Below are positions 57,991-64,000 of a stretch of 64,000 nucleotides of DNA, in pieces. The translations under genes and the position numbers were made by a program. The stretch is from Cyanophora paradoxa. Its lineage: Eukaryota > Glaucocystophyceae > Cyanophorales > Cyanophoraceae. The notes under the pieces were generated by a model. The model was given only the letters and a program-made list of their open reading frames with translations. It made no database searches and was not told the origin of the DNA. How positions within the stretch are numbered: the stretch's first letter is position 1; every line of letters begins with the position of its first letter. Location: positions 186,001-250,000 of the forward strand of contig QPMI01000415.1 in NCBI GenBank assembly GCA_004431415.1. Direction: 5' to 3'.

Positions 57991-59676
57991 ATGCTCGCCT
58001 TCGCAGTAACAGCCGTAGCTTCCAGCTCGTCGCGGGCGCCCAGCAGCAGAAGCGCCGCGACATGCGTGCTCCGCAGCGAGTTCGCCGGCGCGTCGGCGAG
58101 CGGCGCCAGCAGCGCGAGCTTCTTCGCCGGCGAGGAAGCGCGCACCTTCCACGCCGCGCGGTCGTTCGTCGCCTCGAGCCCGGGCCTGCCGTCTTTCGAG
58201 GTCGTCTGCATGGGGCGGCGCGCGGCCAAGATTGCTGCGAGGAAGGGCAAGGCTGACCTCCTCAAGGGCAAGCTGTACTCGCGCGTCGGCAAGAAGATCA
58301 TCACGGCGTGAGCTCCGCGCTCCGCGCCGCCCTCCGCGAGGCCCCGCGCTTACTCCGCACGACGTCGACAGCGTGAAGCAGGGCGGCCCGGATCCCGTCG
58401 CGAACTCGGCGCTCGCTTCCGTGCGTGCCGCGGCGTCGCCGCGCCCCCGGAGCTAAGCTAAGGCCGCGCCGCAGATCCTGAAGGAGGCCCGCAACGCCAG
58501 CGTCCCGACCGTGCGCCCGCCGCCGCCGCGTCCCCGCGCGCCCCGCCCGCGCTGAGCGGCCGCGCCCTACCCCCAGGACATCATCGACCGCAACATCAAG
58601 AAGGCCTCCGAGGCTAACCAGGCACTCCCGCTCCCGTACCCCCGGCCCCGCCGCTGTACCCGGCGCCTGACCGGAGGGGGTTACCGCAGGCGGCCTTCAA
58701 TGAGATCACGTACGAGTTCATCGGCCACGGCGGCGTCGGAATCCTCGTCGAGGCCCTTACCGGCGCGCCCTGCGCCCCTCGCGCCGTACCCCCCCCTCGG
58801 CGTCCCGCTCACGTACCCCCTCCGTCTCGCAGACAACCCGAACCGCGCCAACTCGGAGGTCCGAAGGGTGGCGCAGAAGGCGGGCGGCAAGATCGCCAGG
58901 TGGGCCTCTCTTCCGCTTACCCCCCTCCCTTCCTCCCCCCTTCCGGGACTGGACCGACGCCGTACCCCCCCCCGTCACTCCCTGCGAACGCAGCCCCGGC
59001 AGCGTCTCGTTCAACTTCTCCCAGGTCCGTCCCCCTCGCCCCTCTCATACCCCTGTACCCCGGATCCCGACGCCCGGGGGTACGCAGAAAGGCGCGATCC
59101 GCCTCTCCGGCGTCTCCGTCTCGGAGGACGCCATGTTCGAGGCCGCTACCGAGGTGCCCCCCTCCCCAGCCCCCGTACCCCCTCTTTTTCACGTACCCCT
59201 GCCCCCCTCCAGGCTGGCGCGGACGACGTGTTCATGGAGGGCGAGGAGGCGAGCTTGCCCCCCCTTCTCCCCCCCCTCCCCCGCCCCCTCCCCCCCCCTG
59301 AGCCCTCACCTGTACCCCAGGAGGGCTCCTTCACCGTGCTGACGGCCCCGGGCGACCTGTACGCCGTCAAGGAGGCGCTCGAGGCGGGGCTCGGCATCCA
59401 GATCAGCCCCGAGACCGTCAACCTCGAGGTCGGCTCAGATCTGATCTGTTCTGATCCGATCTGATCTGATCTGAACTTCAGATGATCCCGAACGCGGTGG
59501 CGGAGGACCTCTCGGACGAGGACGCGGACGCGAACGACGCGATGATCGAGGCCCTCGAGGAGCTCGACGACGTCAACCACGTACGTGCTCGCGTCGCGTA
59601 CCCCCCCTCGAATTCCCGGATTCGAAATTCTGAATCGGAACCCGTGCAGGTCTTCCACAGTATGCCCCGCGAGTAG
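57991..59676 (+). CDS. TACO1: YebC/TACO1 family protein with organelle-targeting extension
   Basis: YebC/TACO1 proteins assist translation or transcription in bacteria and organelles; mitochondrial TACO1 activates COX1 translation. The first exon begins MLAFAVTAVASSSSRAPSSR, a hydrophobic then Ser/Ala/Arg-rich presequence of about 70 residues with no bacterial counterpart. It is followed by the family start MGRRAAKIAARKGKADLLKG and KLYSRVGKKIITA. Further exons: KQGGPDPVANSALASV; EARNASVPT; DIIDRNIKKASEANQ; FNEITYEFIGHGGVGILVEA; NPNRANSEVRRVAQKAGGKI; RPGSVSFNFSQ; KGAIRLSGVSVSEDAMFEAA; FTVLTAPGDLYAVKEALEAG; and IPNAVAEDLSDEDADANDAM to VFHSMPRE at 59674-59676. The three-domain YebC plan is complete. 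The presequence could be mitochondrial or plastid-directed. Introns show GTACCCC blocks and one GATC pentamer run. Confidence 0.9.
59434..59476. repeat. GATCTGATC pentamer run in a YebC-gene intron
   Basis: AGATCTGATCTGTTCTGATC and further GATCTGATC units fill most of this intron. Confidence 0.85.
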
Positions 59677-60238
59677 TGGCGCCTCTTTCCCACAGCTAGG
59701 CCCTAGCTATAGTGTTTCTTCTCAGAGGCTTGTTCCGTTGAAGCATGGAATTCGAATGCCCTGCGCGAGTGCTTGCTCGTGATCACGCTATGTCGATCGA
59801 TATCGTCGCAATAGGTCTAAATGTACATGTGTCACAGTGTAGCTAATCGCTCGCCAGGCATGAGTAATAGTCGATCTAGATCTGTTCCACGCGCACGTGG
59901 GGCCGGCGCGCGGCGCCGGCCGGCTCTGTGTGACAGCCAGCTGCAGAACGGCGTGTTTGCATTCACGACACGCATATGCACAAGCGTATACTTCCTTCGG
60001 ACAGCCTCCGATTCAACATTGCTTGGGGGAATTCGAAGACGTCGACGAACTCTAAAAAGCAATAGAAAATATCTAATTTAATGACAGTATACGTATGTAT
60101 ACGTAAACGACGTGCCCTGATTATGAGTGCGGTTCTACGCTAGCTTTCTGCGATGACAAATTAAGAAGGCTCCACGGGAAATCTCAATTCAATGATTACA
60201 ATCAATATAACGATCAAGGACTGCCCCCTCACACTCGA
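59677..60238. other. Convergent spacer, A/T-richer
   Basis: It holds the 3' UTRs of the YebC and TIR-UBR genes. No gene is recognised. A TATACGTATGTATACGTA palindromic run lies near 60087-60104. Confidence 0.45.
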
Positions 60239-63200
60239 TTACTCGTGTTCCTCGTCATTCTTCCGCGCGCGCTTTGGATTCCTCGGGACTTCGAATTCTG
60301 GTAGATCGGCGGCCGCGACACCAAGCTGAATGCTGGCGGCCGATTCTCCAGCGACCGGTGGCGACTCTGGAGCATCGGGGCCCGCTGCAGCTGGGGGGCT
60401 GGCCGGCGCCGACGGCGAAGAAGGCAGGGACTCGACGGCGGGCAGGTGGGCGGAGTGGAGGCGCGACTTCCAGTCGGGGGGCATGAGGCGGCCCAGCGCG
60501 GGGCCACGGCAGGCTCGGCCGAGGGACGGTAGGGCGCCTGAGCGTCGTCTGCGCGTCAGCAACGAATCGCGATCGCGAGCGGCGAGGCTGGCCATGGGGG
60601 CCGGGCGCGCACCCTCCGTGGCCGGGGGCACGTGCATCACCAGGGGCGCTGCACTCCCAGCCGCCGGCAGAGGCAGCGCCCTGCGCCTGCCCCTTAGAGA
60701 GCGAAGCACACAAAGCTCCGTGAGTTGAGCTGAAGACGCACCGTCCGCAGTTGGGGTACTCGGAAAGGAAGGGGTAGCGAGCACTTATACACCTAGCGCA
60801 GATGTACTCCCACTCATCGCTCACTTTCTGCGCACCGTGGCACGCGCAAAGGCTTAGCTTATAACTAGGCGTACAGGTATACGTAGATCTAGAGTGCACC
60901 ACGGCACAAAGCCTGAGGCCTAGCTGGCAATTTTGATGGCAATTGCAACGCACCCCATTCTTTGGCATGCCAATGCAGGGGAAGTGGAACCAGTCCCAGC
61001 AGGTCGGGCACTGCTCAAGTTGGGCGACAAAGGGAAGGATAGAGCAGACATGCGTGCACAGAACCGATCGCGAATTCGAACCTGGAGCATATGATTCCGG
61101 CCGTCGTCCGCCCCATCACAAGTGCAGAATTTCTCGTAGAAGTTGTGCCCATAACTGAGGATGATCATGAGGAGGATGAATATAACATAAATTGCAATTG
61201 AATTTGAAAACGATGACGACAAGACAAGAGCGCACATATTCTTGGAGTTTTCGGGATCCCGCTCTTCCACGAGCGTGCACCGCTCCTCGGCTTCATGATC
61301 ATGATCGGGTGGAAAAAATGCGTCAGAGCGTGGAAGAAGCACAGATCTAGAGATCGCAAAGTGATGGCACCAGGCATTCTGCTGCTTCCGCAGTCACAGC
61401 GGAACTTCCCCTTGCACCCGATGCTGACAACCTGGGCGGCAGGGCTCGAGTGCAGCAAGGGGCAGGGGCCGCGCAGACTTGGCTCACGTGATGGCCACGG
61501 TCTTCATGGCATTCCTCAGCGCATCTGCAGCATACGCCCGCCGGCAGAGGAAACTGCGTGTGCGAATTTCGAAGTCATATTCCGAAGTTCAAAATCTCTG
61601 TTTGGCGCAGAATTCGAATATATATCTAGACCTGGAAGGCCGGGCGGGAGTCGTGGATCACTCACCTCGCCCTTCTTCTCCTGGCATGTGAGGCAGATGT
61701 ACACGACTTGGTCCACGTAGCCCCTCCCATACGAGCACTCGGACTTGCCGAGGTTTAGCGGGTCCTGCTCCCAAACCTAGATTCGAAACCAGACGATCAC
61801 GATCAAATACGGATGGCCATGCATGCATATATGGCGAGGGGGGACCTCTTTTTCCTCCTCCGAATCCTCGGGGTCCTCCTCCTCCTCTTCCTCCTCCTCG
61901 ACATCTTCGCTGTCCTCATCCTCACCGGCGGCGTCCGCATTGCGGTCGTTAATGTTGAGCTCGGCTTGCTCCCGGGAGTCCATCACGATTTTCTCGATCC
62001 GGCCGGCAGTGATTTCAGCATCCCGCCCGTCTCGCGATCGGTGCTGCATGGTTACGACGGCAGTCGTGTTCCCAAGACGCATGCTGATCCCGGGGGCCAC
62101 TTTCTGCAGTAGCTTCCGCTGATTTCCCAGAAAGCACGCAATTAATTTCTTCTGGCTGTCAAGACCGAAATGCAACTCCTCTGCGGAATAATGGCAGTCA
62201 GGATGGAAATACCAAGGATCGTGTACGTGTGCATTCGTACCCAGACAATATTTTGAAATCAAGGACGTTTCTGAAGCGAAAAAAAGCAGATGCGTGGCTA
62301 ATTTAATCGCTATCCCAACTGCGGATGCAAAGCTCCTGATCAGCGTGAACCAGCGTGAACTCCTGTAATCAACAAAGCGCATGGAATGAAGTCGCACTCT
62401 CGTTCACCCATCTGTCCCCTGCAAAGCGCAGAAGTTAATTTAAAAACGATGTAAATTGCTGAATAGAAACGCACCCCCTTCCAGCTGAAACTCATCAAAC
62501 CAGCACGCGACGCCACGCGCCTCCAGAGCCGCTTTGATAGCCGAAACGATATCGTTGTCGGCGTGCGAGTAGCTGATAAAGACACGGACTGCAGGAGGCG
62601 AGCTCTGTCCTGTGTGCCAGCCCTTGTACAGGAACGGATTTGTGTCCGGGCGTTCCCCCAGCACCGCACGGCGCGGCACGGGCTCAGCCGAGTCGCTCGC
62701 TGTCTGCTTTTTTAGCGCAGCTGCCAAGCTTCTGAGCCACCCGTCATAGCCGGGGCCGCGACTCCCGAAGAAGGGCCGCACTGACTGCGCCCAAAGTAAG
62801 CCCTAGCCTTGTGGATGTTGGACAAGGCTGCCTATAAATATTTTTGCAGACTTGAAAGGATCTGATGCGCATGCTCAGCCCAGGGTTCGTGCGCTCCAGG
62901 TAGTGATCGCTCATGCCGAAGTAATCGATTGTTAAGGGCACAACGATGCATCCGTCGTCGATCGCTGGGCGCGGAGGAGAAAATCAGTCCGACGGTCTCG
63001 CGAGCTCGAGAGAAGCCGTGGCCGTGCACGTGAGCGAACCTTCATATAAAGCCGCAATCAATGCCTGGTTTTCTGCCGACTGCGATATCGATGCCTGGGA
63101 TGCGATGAAGAGAAAGGAGTGGGCGTCGCAGCGGGCCGCCCTATGTCCAGCACTTTTGGATCCCACGGCTGATCCGCACAGCTGCAGCTGTAAGGTCGGC

Positions 63201-63640
63201 GCCGGCGTAGAGCAATCCGCGCCGGCGCGTTCCGGGACATCGTTGCAGCTGCGTCATGATCATGAGCAGCCTGGCAGCCGGGGCGCGGGCTCTATATCTG
63301 GTGTGGCCGGGGCCCGGGGCGGCCGGGGGACCGGCCACTCTACGTATGCGCCCCGCGCGGCGGCATCCGCCGGGCCGGGGCTGCGGCCCGGCAGCCGGCC
63401 GGTTGCGGCCGGCGGCCGCGGGGGCCGGGCTGGCGGGGGCCGGCCGCGGGCCGGCGGGGGCCCGGCGGCCGGCCGTATATACGCGCGCGCACCAGAGCAC
63501 GAGCTCGAGTTCGCGGCGCAGGTGAAGATCATCCAGCACGTGAGAGAGCCGCACAGCATCCTCAGCAGTCGCCAGGACGTGCACGCGGCGCCCGAACATC
63601 GCCGGCTGCGAAGAACGACATCATCATGATCATTCGAATT
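60239..63640 (-). CDS. TIR domain - UBR box - PHD finger fusion protein (UBR7-like C-terminus)
   Basis: Exons on the minus strand give a TIR domain: VRVFISYSHADNDIVSAIKA and LEARGVACWFDEFQLEG (62590-62476); a short exon DRWVNE (about 62419-62400); GIAIKLATHLLFFASETSLI (about 62325-62243); and SKYCLEELHFGLDSQKKLIA. In-phase junctions keep the C-x-x-E catalytic glutamate of NAD-cleaving TIRs. The same exon runs on without a stop through QRKLLQKVAPGISMRLG into an acidic stretch (DEDSEDVEEEEEEEEDPEDS, to about 61853). A phase-0 intron of about 80 bp leads to VWEQDPLNLGKSECSYGRGY and VVYICLTCQEKKGE; then GVCCRCAEECHEDRGHH, and VVSIGCKGKFRCDCGSS: a complete UBR box. RCTLVEERDPENSKN, HNFYEKFCTCDGADDGRNHM, EQCPTCWDWFHFPCIGMP and DEWEYICAR form a UBR7-type PHD-like finger. 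The basic tail PRNPKRARKNDEEHE ends at 60239. Upstream exons (63600-62870; SAENQALIAALYE, VVPLTIDYFGMSDHYLERTN) are less certain. Confidence 0.75.
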
Positions 63641-64000
63641 CGTATATATATGTGTGTGTATGCACGCGTGATCATGTGCATGAGTGGCATGCATATGGCG
63701 CTGCAGTGTATTCGTACACGTACGTGTGCATGTGCATGTACATGTGCTGATGAGGTTGACGATGGTGAGGATGGCGTGGACATCGCGAACATCGGCGAGG
63801 ACAGGGCGATCCGTCGTGATGATATCGATCGCTTTAGCTATGCCGATAGTATGCTGCCCGCTAGCTACTAGGCCAAGGCTAGTTAGTAGCGCTGCCGGGT
63901 GATCGTGACGCCGTGACGCGCTGCTGCGCTGGGACTCGGGAAGCTCCAGCTGGTCGCCAGGCTCTGCCGAGTGCACCGGTACCGTAGACTCTCAAGATCC
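63641..64000. other. Upstream region of the TIR-UBR gene
   Basis: It has many alternating TGCATG/GTACGT palindromes (63700-63750), no recognised gene and probably includes the promoter or more 5' exons. Just inside the gene (63390-63475) is a very G/C-rich stretch of CCGGCCG units. Confidence 0.4.

Noticed and set aside
63700-63750. Alternating TGCATG/GTACGT run as a regulatory element
   Set aside because: It is a simple palindromic dinucleotide-like tract; nothing in the sequence ties it to a specific factor.

Overview
This 64 kb window is nuclear DNA from a eukaryote, probably a GC-rich unicellular alga or related protist. Nearly every recognisable gene is cut into short exons by compact GT...AG introns, typically with GTGCG donors and GCAG acceptors. 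The protein families are eukaryotic: NSUN2, LIN-9, PRMT7, UBE2D, NSE2/MMS21, TRAF-type zinc fingers and UBR7. The lineage cannot be fixed from the sequence alone. All gene models here were assembled by eye from exon fragments, so exon edges and starts are approximate.

Layout. 1-12 kb: NSUN2/Trm4 RNA methyltransferase (-), C2-domain protein (+), LIN-9/ALY-like DREAM/MuvB subunit (-) and a PRMT7-like arginine methyltransferase (+). 12-28 kb: a lower-GC accessory region. It holds a beta-helix gene remnant and an LRR-like gene that has been invaded repeatedly. One exon carries a 1.5 kb CACTA-type transposon, and an intron carries an 8.4 kb Polinton/virophage-like element with 2.45 kb terminal inverted repeats, apparently nested in older retroelement-like DNA. 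28-34 kb: a segmental duplication with an inserted MITE, a GT8 glycogenin-like glycosyltransferase (-), an unrecognised membrane protein (+) and a UBE2D-type E2 (-). 34-54 kb: two large divergent coiled-coil genes, an NSE2/MMS21-like SUMO ligase (-), a TRAF-zinc-finger/coiled-coil protein (+) and a pair of inverted, apparently paralogous coiled-coil genes. 55-64 kb: an ACP5-like purple acid phosphatase (-), an organelle-targeted YebC/TACO1 (+) and a gene that appears to join a TIR domain to a UBR box and PHD finger (-).

Most genes lie in head-to-head divergent pairs with about 0.1-0.45 kb between starts, suggesting bidirectional promoters. Introns repeatedly carry two motifs: GATCTGATC-type pentamer runs and GTACCCC/GGGGTAC blocks near their ends.

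The two most unusual items are the TIR-UBR-PHD fusion at the right end and the rearranged Polinton-like element. The latter has identical HNH genes in both arms, a duplicated polymerase 5' end and an integrase gene folded into two opposed halves.
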